From Deltaproteobacteria bacterium (GTDB taxonomy: Bacteria > CG2-30-53-67): a DNA stretch of 64,000 nucleotides. Position 1 is the stretch's first letter, and every line of letters starts with the position of its first letter. The DNA is taken from assembly GCA_013151235.1 (NCBI GenBank), contig JAADIO010000019.1, positions 7,926 through 71,925 on the forward strand. Reading direction: 5' to 3'. The notes under the pieces were generated by a model. It had not been told where the DNA came from. It searched no databases and saw nothing but the letters and a program-made list of their open reading frames with translations. This document shows positions 7,556-16,285 of the stretch, piece after piece. Both the position numbers and the translations under genes were made by a program.

Positions 7556-8950
7556 ATGAAAAATCAAGAACACCGACCCCGCATCCTGATCTCGGCTCCC
7601 CACCGGAGTTCGGGGAAGTCCACGATCTCCATCGGGCTTTCCGCCGCCTTCCGGGAACGGGGGGTGTCGGTGCAGCCCTTCAAGAAGGGGCCGGACTATA
7701 TCGATCCCATGTGGCTGACGAGGGCTGCCGGACGGGAGTGCCGGAACCTCGACTTTTTCATGATGGGGGAAGAGTCGATCCGGCGGACCTTTGCAGCGGC
7801 CGGCCGGGATGCCGGCCTCTCTCTCATCGAGGGGAATATGGGGTTTTTCGACGGTCTGGACCTGGAGGGAACCGACAGTACGGCGGCTCTTGCCCGTCTC
7901 CTGCGGGTTCCGGCGATCCTGGTGGTCAACACCCGGCGGATGACCCGGGGGATTGCGCCCCTCGTCCTGGGGCACCAGCAGTTTGAGCCGGGGACCCCTG
8001 TGGCCGGGGTGATTCTCAACCGGATCCGGGGCGCCCGCCATGAGAAGAAGTTGCGGGAGGCCCTCGTCCGTTACAGCGGTATCGAGGTGGTGGGAGCGAT
8101 TCCCGATGATCAGGGGCTTTTGATCGAGGAGCGTCATCTGGGCCTCACTCCAGTGAAGGAGAATCTTTCTCTGCCGCCGGTGGTGGAGAAACTTTCCGGG
8201 GCCGTGTCCGCCCATGTTGATCTTGACCGTGTCCTGGAGATCGCCCGGTCCGCTCCGGAGATTGCAGGGGAAAAGGAGGAACCGGATTTTTTCCCCGAGC
8301 CGGATGTGCGGATCGGGGTTGCCATGGACCCGGCCTTTACCTTTTATTATCCCGAGAACCTTTCCGCGCTGCGCCGGGCCGGGGCCGGTCTGGTCCCGTT
8401 CAACACGCTGAAGGATCACACACTGCCGGATGTTAATGCCCTTTATATAGGCGGCGGTTTCCCTGAGGTCTTTATGGAGGCGCTGGAGAAGAACAGCCTC
8501 CTGCGCGGGGCGATTCGGGAGGCGGTTGAAGAAGGTCTCCCGGTCTATGCCGAGTGCGGAGGCTTGATGTACCTGACCCGGTCCATCACCTACCGGGGGG
8601 AGAAAAGGGCGATGGTGGGGGTGCTTCCCTGTGATGTGGAGATGCACGAACGCCCCATGGGGCATGGCTATGTCATTCTGGAGACGACGGGGAAGGCGTC
8701 GTGGCTGACTCCCCGGAAGGCGGTCCATGCCCATGAGTTTCATCATTCGAAGGTGGTCAACCTGGGCAAGGTCGATTTTGCCTACCGGATGGTCCGAGGA
8801 CGGGGGGTGGCGGGCAGACTCGACGGGATCCTCCATAAAAATGTCCTGGCTGCCTATACCCATCTCCATGCAGGAGGTGATCCACGCTGGGCGGTGGAGT
8901 TTTGCGCCTTTGTGCGGGAAACAGGGTTTGCCTTGCCGCCGGGGCACTGA
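7556..8950 (+). CDS. dsrN: Siroheme/cobyrinate a,c-diamide synthase family (DsrN-type)
   Basis: This 464-residue enzyme belongs to the CbiA/CobB family. An N-terminal dethiobiotin-synthetase-like ATPase domain (SAPHRSSGKSTISIG, FKKGPDYIDP, IEGNMGFFDG) is joined to a C-terminal class I glutamine amidotransferase domain with YAECGGLMYL (nucleophile Cys) and EFHHSKV (His). The family amidates carboxylates of tetrapyrroles: cobyrinate in cobalamin synthesis, or the siroheme of dissimilatory sulfite reductase (DsrN). No other cobalamin gene is present and the dsr locus lies 8 kb away, which favours the siroheme role; this is inference. The ATG start overlaps repeat DNA upstream. Confidence 0.8.
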   Translation: MKNQEHRPRILISAPHRSSGKSTISIGLSAAFRERGVSVQPFKKGPDYIDPMWLTRAAGRECRNLDFFMMGEESIRRTFAAAGRDAGLSLIEGNMGFFDGLDLEGTDSTAALARLLRVPAILVVNTRRMTRGIAPLVLGHQQFEPGTPVAGVILNRIRGARHEKKLREALVRYSGIEVVGAIPDDQGLLIEERHLGLTPVKENLSLPPVVEKLSGAVSAHVDLDRVLEIARSAPEIAGEKEEPDFFPEPDVRIGVAMDPAFTFYYPENLSALRRAGAGLVPFNTLKDHTLPDVNALYIGGGFPEVFMEALEKNSLLRGAIREAVEEGLPVYAECGGLMYLTRSITYRGEKRAMVGVLPCDVEMHERPMGHGYVILETTGKASWLTPRKAVHAHEFHHSKVVNLGKVDFAYRMVRGRGVAGRLDGILHKNVLAAYTHLHAGGDPRWAVEFCAFVRETGFALPPGH

Positions 8951-9040
8951 ATTTTCTTGCATGCTTCCGGAAAAAAGCATAATATTTCCTGAATATTCTA
9001 ATATGGATGTTGTTTGAACAATTAAGGAGGTCGTACAGCA

Positions 9041-9496
9041 ATGACTGAACAGGCGGAACTGGAAGGTCTGGAATCTTACAAGGCAAAGATCAATCCCGTG
9101 ACCAAAGGGACGGTCACCTGGAAAGAGGATCTCATATTCGAGGCGAGGACCCAGGTCGGGTATGATTTCGAATTTGACGGCAGGGTCCAGTGGGGGTGTG
9201 CGCCTACGGAGAGTCTCCTTTTGAGCCTGGGGGGCTGCATGGGAATCGACGTGGCCATGTTTCTCAAGAAGATGCGTGTGGAGCTGTCTTCCCTGAAGGT
9301 TGAACTGACCGGGGAGCGGAACCCGACGCCGCCTCAATATTACAAGAAGATAGATATCACCGTCCGTGCCTCGGGCGAAGGACTGAACGAAAACAAGATG
9401 AAACGGGCGGTAAAGCTCTCTCACGAGAAATACTGTTCCGTCTATCACTCCCTCCGGAAAGACCTGGAGGTAAATGTACATTATGTCCTGGAGTAG
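9041..9496 (+). CDS. OsmC/Ohr family protein
   Basis: 151 residues of the OsmC fold, with the two conserved cysteines in LGGCMGID and KYCSVYHSL. Family members reduce organic or inorganic hydroperoxides with these thiols; some related proteins act in persulfide handling. Preceded by a consensus AAGGAGG. It is directly followed by the VOC gene (3-base gap), so the two are cotranscribed. Confidence 0.85.
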   Translation: MTEQAELEGLESYKAKINPVTKGTVTWKEDLIFEARTQVGYDFEFDGRVQWGCAPTESLLLSLGGCMGIDVAMFLKKMRVELSSLKVELTGERNPTPPQYYKKIDITVRASGEGLNENKMKRAVKLSHEKYCSVYHSLRKDLEVNVHYVLE

Positions 9497-9499
9497 AAT

Positions 9500-10087
9500 A
9501 TGTTCCGGCTGACTGGTCTCAATCATCTGGCCTTTGCAACGGGCGATATGGACGGGACCATTCATTACTGGCGGGACCTCCTCGGGATGCGGCTGGTCGT
9601 GGCCATGGGCAAACCGGGATACCGGCAGTATTTCTTCGAGATTTCTCCGAACGACATGGTAACCTTTTTCGAATGGCCTGATGTGGAGTCCGTCCCGTAC
9701 AAGCGGCACGGCGATCCGGTGAACGGTCCCTTCATCTTTGATCATGTTTCCTTCGGCGTCGAGAAGGAGGAGGATCTCTGGGAATTGATCGATCGGTTGG
9801 AGGCGGCGGATTTTCCCGTCTCCGATGTGATCGATCACGGTTTCATCCATTCTATCTATACCTATGACCCGAACGGTATTCCCCTCGAATTCAGTCACAA
9901 TGTGGAAGGGGTCGATGTGAGACGGCGCCCCGTCATGGCCGATGAAGCCCCGTCGGAAGTGACCCGTGAGGGGAGTGAACCGCACCGGACCTTCTGGCCG
10001 GAGGTTGTGGAGCCGACGCCGGAAGGGGAACGAATTCTTACGCCGGGAGCGGGAAGTGAGCTCTTCCCCGGGGGAGAAACCGGTTAA
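9500..10087 (+). CDS. VOC family (glyoxalase/dioxygenase-like) protein
   Basis: 195 residues with two beta-alpha-beta-beta-beta modules: LNHLAFATGDMDGTIHYWRD near the start, DHVSFGV in the middle and DPNGIPLEFS at the end. His and Glu at these spots are typical metal ligands of the vicinal-oxygen-chelate fold. Substrate unknown. The C-terminal 50 residues are charged and low in structure. The start lies just after the OsmC stop, which indicates translational coupling. Confidence 0.8.
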   Translation: MFRLTGLNHLAFATGDMDGTIHYWRDLLGMRLVVAMGKPGYRQYFFEISPNDMVTFFEWPDVESVPYKRHGDPVNGPFIFDHVSFGVEKEEDLWELIDRLEAADFPVSDVIDHGFIHSIYTYDPNGIPLEFSHNVEGVDVRRRPVMADEAPSEVTREGSEPHRTFWPEVVEPTPEGERILTPGAGSELFPGGETG

Positions 10088-10100
10088 GGCGGTACTTTCC

Positions 10101-10129
10101 TTGACAGTTCGGGGAGTTTCTGTTAGAAA
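10101..10129 (+). promoter_or_regulatory. Candidate promoter for the CBS-domain gene
   Basis: TTGACA (10101-10106), 17-base spacer and TAGAAA (10124-10129) preceded by TG, an extended -10 pattern. It lies 60 bases upstream of the CBS gene start. Confidence 0.5.
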
Positions 10130-10187
10130 TCATAGGGTATGGGTCAACGGTTGATGAGGCAATCCGACCGAATTTCTGTATAGGGAA

Positions 10188-10634
10188 ATGGATATGAATG
10201 TCAAAGAACTGATCAGAGAGGGGAACCACACGATCTACTCCATCGGCAAGGACGGGAGTGTGGCCGAGGCCATTGAACAGCTGGTGGAACATGAAATCGG
10301 TGCGTTGATTGTAACGGACAATGGAAAACCGGTAGGGGTTTTTTCGGAACGGGATGTGCTTACGACCTGGGTCCGAAAGGGCGACCGGATGTTCCGGGAT
10401 ATCAAGGTCCAGGAGGTGATGACGGGCAACATGATCGTGGTGGAACCGAAAGATGACCTGTGCTACGTGATGAATGTCATGGTCAAGAATCGGATTCGTC
10501 ACCTTCCTGTCGTGGAGGATCATCATCTGGTCGGCGTCCTTTCCATCCGGGATGTGGTGAAGACGCAGGTGACCAATCTGCAGGCCGAAAATCATTACCT
10601 GAAAGAATATATCACCGACAAATATCCCGGTTAA
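10188..10634 (+). CDS. Two-CBS-domain protein
   Basis: 148 residues made almost entirely of a CBS pair (about 8-65 and 75-135): VAEAIEQLVEHEIGALIV with PVGVFSERDVL, then VMTGNMIVVEP with RHLPVVEDHHLVGVLSIRDVV. Such pairs bind adenine nucleotides and report energy or redox state to partners. There is no effector domain, so it acts through another protein. NAD kinase follows after 34 bases. Confidence 0.85.
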   Translation: MDMNVKELIREGNHTIYSIGKDGSVAEAIEQLVEHEIGALIVTDNGKPVGVFSERDVLTTWVRKGDRMFRDIKVQEVMTGNMIVVEPKDDLCYVMNVMVKNRIRHLPVVEDHHLVGVLSIRDVVKTQVTNLQAENHYLKEYITDKYPG

Positions 10635-10668
10635 TTTTAACATTCGTTCAACGGGTCGTCCTGCCACT

Positions 10669-11517
10669 GTGAAAATCGGAATCATTGTAAAACCCCGCCT
10701 TGAGGCAGGGGAGGTTCTGCGGAGTCTCCTGTTCTACCTTCGTCAACGAGACGTGGAGATCTTTCTCGACCCGGAAACGGCGGGCCTGATCGGAGAGCCC
10801 GGATCCTGCCCGAAGTCCGAAATCCCCTCCAGGGTCGATTTGATTGCCGTTCTGGGAGGGGACGGTACCCTCCTGAGTGTGGCCCGCCTCATCGGCGCCC
10901 GGGATGTGCCGATCTTCGGGGTCAATCTCGGCAGTCTCGGCTTCCTGACGGAGGTGACCCTGGATGAACTCTATCCCACCCTTGATCGTGTGATCGCCGG
11001 AGAGGTCGATCTTGATGAGCGGATCATGCTCACAGCCTCCGTCATTCGTGAGGGGGAGAAGATCTCCAGCGATTCCGTCTTGAACGACATTGTCATCAAC
11101 AAGAGCGCCCTCGCCAAGATCATCGATCTGGCCGCCTATATTGACGGGAAACATATCGCGAACTTTAAGGCCGACGGGCTGATCGTCTCCACTCCCACCG
11201 GTTCCACGGCCTACAACCTGGCGGCAGGCGGACCCATCGTTCAGCCCGGCATGCACTCCATCATCATCAACCCCATCTGCCCGCATATCCTGACCAACCG
11301 TCCCGTGGTCGTGCGGGACGCAAGCGAGATCGAGATTGTCCTTAAATCGGAGAACACGGAGGTGCATCTTACCCTCGACGGGCAGGTTGGTTTCTCCCTC
11401 CGGGGAGAGGATGTCATCCGGATCGTCAAGGCGGATCATACCCTCCGGCTGATCTCCGTGCCGGGGAAGAACTATTTTGATGTGCTGCGGACCAAGTTGA
11501 AATGGACGGAACGCTGA
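10669..11517 (+). CDS. nadK: NAD kinase
   Basis: 282 residues with the family signatures: GGDGTLLSVARL (phosphate-binding GGDG), NLGSLGFLTE, and the nucleotide-binding segment DGLIVSTPTGSTAYNLAAGG. It phosphorylates NAD to NADP, which is of interest beside NADP-linked flavoenzymes in the sulfur locus. The start is GTG 10669 with only a weak ribosome binding site; the following residues MKIGIIVKPRL begin the family fold directly. Confidence 0.92.
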   Translation: MKIGIIVKPRLEAGEVLRSLLFYLRQRDVEIFLDPETAGLIGEPGSCPKSEIPSRVDLIAVLGGDGTLLSVARLIGARDVPIFGVNLGSLGFLTEVTLDELYPTLDRVIAGEVDLDERIMLTASVIREGEKISSDSVLNDIVINKSALAKIIDLAAYIDGKHIANFKADGLIVSTPTGSTAYNLAAGGPIVQPGMHSIIINPICPHILTNRPVVVRDASEIEIVLKSENTEVHLTLDGQVGFSLRGEDVIRIVKADHTLRLISVPGKNYFDVLRTKLKWTER

Positions 11518-11670
11518 TGATCCCGCCGCACATACTTCATCTGCGGTGTTTCTTCGGGTTTTTCGTCACGGCAGCGTATGATCAATATGCCTCATCCCTC
11601 GAAAACCTCGCTCCTTGCATCTGAAGCATGTGCAGTGAAATCATCATTTTTCTAAAAGGATAATGTTTTT

Positions 11671-12591
11671 ATGGTGGAACAGTACGACCTGGTGATTATC
11701 GGGGGCGGGCCGGCGGGGATGGCGGCAGGCGTCTTTGCCGCACGTTACCGGTTGAAGACGATCATCCTCGAAAAGTCGGTCGTCGGCGGTCAGCCGGCGG
11801 TGGCCGAGCGGATTGAGAACTTCCCCGGTTTCCCGGAACTCGACGGGTGGGATTTTGCGACCCGGCTGGAAAAACATGTTACAAGCCTCGATGTCCCGAT
11901 TTTGGAATCGGGCGAGGTCCGCGGAGTTGAGCCGGACGGGAAGGGGTACCGGGTCGTCGCCAATAAGGGAAGTTACGAAACAAAGACGGTCCTTGTGGCG
12001 ACGGGCGGCCGTTCGCGGCTTCTCGGCGTGCCGGGAGAGGAGAAATTCTCCCGCAGGGGGGTCCACTATTGTGCCCAGTGTGCCGGCTTCGGCTATGAGG
12101 GAAAACGGATCGCCGTCGTCGGGGGAGGGGAGTCGGCCCTTTTGGGGGCGCTCTATCTTTCCGGGATCGGCCGGGAGGTTTTCCTGCTTCATCGCCGTGA
12201 GGGATTCCGGGGGGAAAAGGTCTTGCAGGAACGGATCGATGCTGCGGAGAAGATCCGGCAGATCCGAGGAACCGTCGTTGAAGAGATCCTTGGGGAGAAG
12301 ACCCTCTCCGGGATTTGCCTCCGAAACGTCAAAAGCGGTGAGCGGACGACCCTCGAAGTGGATGCCCTCTTTGTTTATGTCGGCTGCGTTCCCAATACCG
12401 CTTTTATTAATGCCGAAAAGGATGCAAAGGGCTTTCTCCGGGTCAATCTCGCGATGGAGACTACCCTTCCCGGTGTCTTTGCCTGCGGGAACGCGGTCCG
12501 CGAAGATGCCCAGATCATCTCCGCCATGGGCGAAGGGGCCGTGGCGGTCCTCTCCGCTGCGGAATACATAACGGCCCACCTCGATATATGA
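11671..12591 (+). CDS. Thioredoxin reductase-like FAD/NAD(P) oxidoreductase
   Basis: 306 residues with an FAD-binding dinucleotide fold at the N-terminus (DLVIIGGGPAGMAAGVFAAR), a redox CXXC in HYCAQCAGFGYEG, a NAD(P)-binding GGGESALLGALYL and a closing FAD motif GVFACGNAVRED. This is the layout of bacterial thioredoxin reductases, but the usual CATCDG/CAVCDG has become CAQCAG, so the acidic residue after the second Cys is alanine. The partner may differ from classical thioredoxin. It stands alone, convergent with the cytochrome gene downstream. Confidence 0.8.
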   Translation: MVEQYDLVIIGGGPAGMAAGVFAARYRLKTIILEKSVVGGQPAVAERIENFPGFPELDGWDFATRLEKHVTSLDVPILESGEVRGVEPDGKGYRVVANKGSYETKTVLVATGGRSRLLGVPGEEKFSRRGVHYCAQCAGFGYEGKRIAVVGGGESALLGALYLSGIGREVFLLHRREGFRGEKVLQERIDAAEKIRQIRGTVVEEILGEKTLSGICLRNVKSGERTTLEVDALFVYVGCVPNTAFINAEKDAKGFLRVNLAMETTLPGVFACGNAVREDAQIISAMGEGAVAVLSAAEYITAHLDI

Positions 12592-12653
12592 CTCAGCCGG
12601 ACTAAACTGATTATACTTCGAAGTATGGATTTCGCAAGGGTTTTCCCCTGCCG

Positions 12654-13805
12654 CTAATCTATGGGCAGATTCTTCTCGTAAAGTGTGTAGGCGATCGGTT
12701 CCTTGTTCTCGTATCCGATACGGGCCCTTCTCTTCTCGTCCAGGAGATGGTATTTCACAACGATCTTCAAGGCGGCGGGCCTTGGTGTCGTATCGGTCTG
12801 GAAGGCAAAGGTATAGTCCCGGGGTTTCCCTTTCGGTAAACGCGTATCCCACAGGTCTGCAATGAAAGGACGCCACATAATATGCCTCTTGAGCATGAAT
12901 GTTTTCTCTTTCAGGACATCTTTCCTGCCGTCCGTGAGTGTGAAGGTTACACTCAGATGCCGGTCGGGCGTGCCGGTTGGGAGAAAGTGGTCCGTGCCGG
13001 TGTTGGTCAGGGTCAGGGTGTATTTCTTTCGGTTTCGGCGGGGCGAGGGGTTTTCTTCCACCATGACGGTGAGTGCCTGCCGGATCATTGCCGGATCGTG
13101 GCCACCCCGCCAGAGGTGGTGCGCATGGCCGTTTTCCTCCTTTTCTTCGGGCATGTGGCAGCCGGTACAGCCGGCTTTCCTGCTGCCGGCTTCTTTGATT
13201 TCACGAAAGGTCCCGCAGGGCGGCAGCCGGTAGAATGTGTCCCAGCGCCTGCCTGAAACGAGATGGCACCTTCGGCATACACTGCTTCCATCGGTAAAGC
13301 GGGGGTCTTTGCGGACGGGGTGGGGGGCATCCCCACTTTCGCGGGGGCCGAGGATCACGCCGTCGGTAACGTGGCAGACGGCACAGGTCACCCCCTCTTT
13401 TTGAAGTTCCGGATCGAAGTCCGGGTTGGGCCGGAGGATGGGGTCGAGCTTGTCCCGGTCCCGGAATCCGAGAACGCGGTTCTCCTGCTGGTTTTCCAGC
13501 GGGATGTGGCAGTTCATGCAGATTTGTTGAGAGCCGTCGAAACGGGTATCGGCCTGGAAGTAGGGGTCGGTCCAGGCGCGGGCATGGATGCTTCCCGACC
13601 ATTCTTCGAAGATCTCCCGGTGACATTTTCCGCACTCCCGTGCACTCAACGAGACGAGACCTGTCGGCAATTTCCCGGCCGGTATGGGGCGTTCAAAGGC
13701 TTTCGTTACCACAAAGATACTCAGGGGCCGCACGAAGCGGTAGAGCATGAACAGGCTGAAACTTGTGAGCAGGACAAGGAATATAAGCCGTTTCCGCATC
13801 TTCAT
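12654..13805 (-). CDS. Membrane-anchored pentahaem cytochrome c (c554-like)
   Basis: 383 residues: an N-terminal uncleaved anchor (MKMRKRLIFLVLLTSFSLFML), then five CXXCH motifs (CGKCH, CMNCH, CAVCH, CRRCH, CTGCH) in the first 200 residues, and a beta-rich C-terminal half without haems. The spacing, with RECGKCHREIFEEWSGSIHARAW early, resembles the cytochrome c554/NrfA-type partner family. It would pass electrons on the periplasmic face. A TTG at 13814 overlapping the stop of the DsrE-like gene is the alternative start. Last gene of the minus-strand operon 12654-16285. Confidence 0.8.
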   Translation of the reverse strand: MKMRKRLIFLVLLTSFSLFMLYRFVRPLSIFVVTKAFERPIPAGKLPTGLVSLSARECGKCHREIFEEWSGSIHARAWTDPYFQADTRFDGSQQICMNCHIPLENQQENRVLGFRDRDKLDPILRPNPDFDPELQKEGVTCAVCHVTDGVILGPRESGDAPHPVRKDPRFTDGSSVCRRCHLVSGRRWDTFYRLPPCGTFREIKEAGSRKAGCTGCHMPEEKEENGHAHHLWRGGHDPAMIRQALTVMVEENPSPRRNRKKYTLTLTNTGTDHFLPTGTPDRHLSVTFTLTDGRKDVLKEKTFMLKRHIMWRPFIADLWDTRLPKGKPRDYTFAFQTDTTPRPAALKIVVKYHLLDEKRRARIGYENKEPIAYTLYEKNLPID

Positions 13806-13810
13806 CTTTT

Positions 13811-14170
13811 TCAAAAGGTGATTGTCTCCCGGTCTATCATCTCTCCTGCGAGGGTCGGGATGTGGGTGACGGTGAAACCGTCTATGATTTCCTCTTCGGG
13901 AATCTCATAGACCTTGACGCAGGCCCCGCAGACGTACATCGGAATTTTGGCTTCAAGGACCATGGGGAACAGTTCCCGTACCGGGGTCAGATACCTCCCC
14001 TCGATCGTGTCGGCAACTCCCTTCCTTGCCATTTTCGCCCCTTCGAAGATGAAGAAGAGGGCCAGGTCCGCCCCTTCGCTGATAAGGGACGCAGCCAGGG
14101 CGATTGCTGCGTTGGATCGGTCCTGGTCGTCGGTGGAATGGGTGATAACGAGCATGATTTTCTTTTTCAT
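13811..14170 (-). CDS. DsrE/DsrF-like sulfur-carrier family protein
   Basis: 119 residues of the DsrE fold: VITHSTDDQDRSNAAIALAA at the N-terminus, LFFIFEGAKMA, and the cysteine pair in YVCGACVKVYEI. The first Cys of that pair sits at the place of the persulfide-carrying Cys of DsrE/TusD. It overlaps the cytochrome gene and follows the TauE/SafE exporter, so a role in handling persulfide or sulfite at the membrane is plausible. It is distinct from the dsrE gene of the main cluster at 20669. Confidence 0.8.
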   Translation of the reverse strand: MKKKIMLVITHSTDDQDRSNAAIALAASLISEGADLALFFIFEGAKMARKGVADTIEGRYLTPVRELFPMVLEAKIPMYVCGACVKVYEIPEEEIIDGFTVTHIPTLAGEMIDRETITF

Positions 14171-14221
14171 GATGGTTTCCCCCGTGGAAAGTTAAAAGAT
14201 CAGACCGTTCATTTGGCCTCT

Positions 14222-15892
14222 TTATCGAAGGAACGGCAGAACATTGGTGAACTTCAGAAAAACAAGCAGGAGCAGAACGGCCAGACCCCGTTTCAGGAAG
14301 ACCTCGGGGAGTTTCTTCTGGATCTTCGGCCCGATCTTTCCGCCGATGATCGCTCCCGCCGCGATGAGTGCGGCCATGGTCCAGTCCGGCGGATAGCCCA
14401 TCAGGGCGTAACGGGCGACGCCGCCGATGGAGGTGGCAAAGGTCCCGCAGAGTGAGATCGGAACGGCCAGGTACATGGGAAATCCCATGACCGATGTCAT
14501 GAAGGGGACAAGCATGAAACCGCCCCCCACGCCGAAGGCCGATGCGATACAGCCGATGACGATTCCACCGAAGAAGAGCGTAATCGGATTTGCGCGGAAC
14601 TTCTCGCCCCAGAAGGTGAAATCGATTCCCATCGGCTGGAACCGGTCGATCCGGACGGCGCCCATCTCCGCCGTCCGCCCTTCGGCCCGGGCCTGTTTAA
14701 CGGCTTCGTTGTATTTGGCCACGATGGCCTTGATTCCCTTCTTTTTGTTGATTCCCTTGCTGGTCGATTCCAGCCAGAGCTTGACTGCGAGGATCAGGCA
14801 GAAGAAACCCAGATAGAATTTATAGGCCTTCATCGGAAGGTAACGGGCCGAGTAGGTTGGGCCGATCCAGAAAGAGCCGATCAGAATTCCCGAAACGAAA
14901 CAGAGGGCCACGGGCCAGGCAAGCCGCCGTTCCTTGAAATAGCCCCAGACGCCCGTGATGGGCGAGAAGATGGTCAAAAATAGGTTGGTCGGCTTGACCA
15001 TGTTGGCGGCGTTGATTCCGATCATCCCCTGCGTTCCGAGGACGATGATCTGAAAGGCGGCGGTAAAGAGGCCTCCGGCCGCTCCCATGATGACGAACAT
15101 GATCCCGATCAAAAGAGCGCCGAGAAAGACCACAAGAGGGTTCATGTAGGTCCCGGCGGCTTTGAAATAATAGCCGCTGCCGGTGATTTTAAAGTCTCCG
15201 GCGATTTGACCGTTGACCGTCACCGCCAGGTCCGTTCCGGGGGCCAGGTTCCGATTGGGGATCAGGGTAACGGAATAGTCTCCCGTTGATTTGTCGAGGC
15301 GGAGATGGACGTCCCGATTCCATTTCTCCGGGCTTTCAGAGAAGTCGCTCAGGACCATCCGGGTGCTTCCGCCGCCGATCGGTTTCTCCTTCGAAATCGT
15401 GTTCATCCCGAACTTGTCTTCGTGGGCGAAGATCAGCATCTTCCACTGGGCCTCGGTCCGGATGGGGGTGAGCATGGATCGGATTTTCGGGGGGATCTTC
15501 GTCCAGGGTTTGATCTTGTTGATTTTAACATCGTACCTGAAGGGGGGGAACCATTTGCCCCTCGAGATCATTTGCGGGTGTGCCAGTGCATCGGGCCTGT
15601 TGGTCACGATGTAGCAGGTCGGCGGAATTTCGGTCTCTCCGAATTTGTCCGCGAGTTTCTTTTTCTCTTGGGTTCCCATTGAGTCGGAACTTTGGAACCC
15701 TTTTTCGGCGGCAATTACCACGAAAAGGTCTTCCCCCGGCGGGATCCGTCCCTGCACGGTCATTGCCTCTCCGGCTCGCAACTGTTCCGTGGAGAGTCTG
15801 CCCGTGATCTCCGAGGCTGTTACGGAACCGATCGGCCACAGAACCGATGCGACCCAGATCAGGAGTACTGTAAAGAGTTTCTTGCGATTCAT
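14222..15892 (-). CDS. TauE/SafE-family anion exporter with large periplasmic domain
   Basis: 556 residues. A signal-like segment (FTVLLIWVASVLWPIGSVTAS) precedes a 240-residue beta-rich extracytoplasmic domain, then about eight membrane segments beginning YMNPLVVFLGALLIGIMF with the glycine-rich repeats GAAGG and FGVGGGF typical of TauE/SafE permeases. The family exports sulfite, sulfoacetate and related anions. An insert of about 60 charged residues (around 405-460) splits the two halves. ATG 15892 is preferred because GGAGAGAG precedes it. Lying back-to-back with the dsr operon, it may export sulfite or thiosulfate made or used by Dsr. Confidence 0.8.
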   Translation of the reverse strand: MNRKKLFTVLLIWVASVLWPIGSVTASEITGRLSTEQLRAGEAMTVQGRIPPGEDLFVVIAAEKGFQSSDSMGTQEKKKLADKFGETEIPPTCYIVTNRPDALAHPQMISRGKWFPPFRYDVKINKIKPWTKIPPKIRSMLTPIRTEAQWKMLIFAHEDKFGMNTISKEKPIGGGSTRMVLSDFSESPEKWNRDVHLRLDKSTGDYSVTLIPNRNLAPGTDLAVTVNGQIAGDFKITGSGYYFKAAGTYMNPLVVFLGALLIGIMFVIMGAAGGLFTAAFQIIVLGTQGMIGINAANMVKPTNLFLTIFSPITGVWGYFKERRLAWPVALCFVSGILIGSFWIGPTYSARYLPMKAYKFYLGFFCLILAVKLWLESTSKGINKKKGIKAIVAKYNEAVKQARAEGRTAEMGAVRIDRFQPMGIDFTFWGEKFRANPITLFFGGIVIGCIASAFGVGGGFMLVPFMTSVMGFPMYLAVPISLCGTFATSIGGVARYALMGYPPDWTMAALIAAGAIIGGKIGPKIQKKLPEVFLKRGLAVLLLLVFLKFTNVLPFLR

Positions 15893-15958
15893 GTCTCTCT
15901 CCATCCGTGCCCCTTCCATTCGGGCGGGGAGTGCGGCCGGTGATGAACCACTCATCAT

Positions 15959-16285
15959 TTACGGCTTTGAATAGCGTTCGATGACGGCATCGAGTCTTTT
16001 CAGAGGGGGTTCCACCCCGTCATAGAGGATCCCTCCTTCCGCTTCCACCGTTTCGATAAATTCCTTGCCGCTGACGATTACCGTGTCTTCCGGTTCCATG
16101 AGGCGGCCGTTGATCAGTACGGCGGCCGGCGCCGGATCGTCCGGTTTCCGCTGATCGTCGGGAAGGGTTTCCATCCGGACATTTTTGTAGGCCTCCATCA
16201 GAACGATCGCCATGTCCATGTAAATGCGGCACCGGCCGGCCGGCGGCTGCTTGTTGATGATCTTGATCGTTATAGATGGGTTCAC
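15959..16285 (-). CDS. Small protein, possibly thioredoxin-like fold
   Basis: 108 residues, not recognised. The order of likely elements is strand (SITIKII), helix (RIYMDMAIVLMEAYKN), strand (VRMETLP), strand (AAVLINGRLMEPED), strand (TVIVSGKEF) and helix, which suggests a thioredoxin-like or ThiS-like small fold. There is one cysteine (GRCRIY) at the N-terminus of the first helix, where redox or carrier Cys residues lie. The start is GTG 16285 after AAGGAGAC. It heads the operon with TauE/SafE, DsrE-like and pentahaem cytochrome, so a sulfur-carrier role is possible but unproven. Confidence 0.5.
   Translation of the reverse strand: MNPSITIKIINKQPPAGRCRIYMDMAIVLMEAYKNVRMETLPDDQRKPDDPAPAAVLINGRLMEPEDTVIVSGKEFIETVEAEGGILYDGVEPPLKRLDAVIERYSKP

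Noticed and set aside
7376-9985. 869-codon open frame on the minus strand
   Set aside because: It lies antisense to the dsrN, OsmC and VOC genes, all of which have clear family motifs and ribosome binding sites. The translation is rich in Arg, Pro and His and has no domain.
11644-12876. 410-codon open frame on the minus strand
   Set aside because: Antisense to the thioredoxin-reductase-like gene, which has all flavoprotein motifs.
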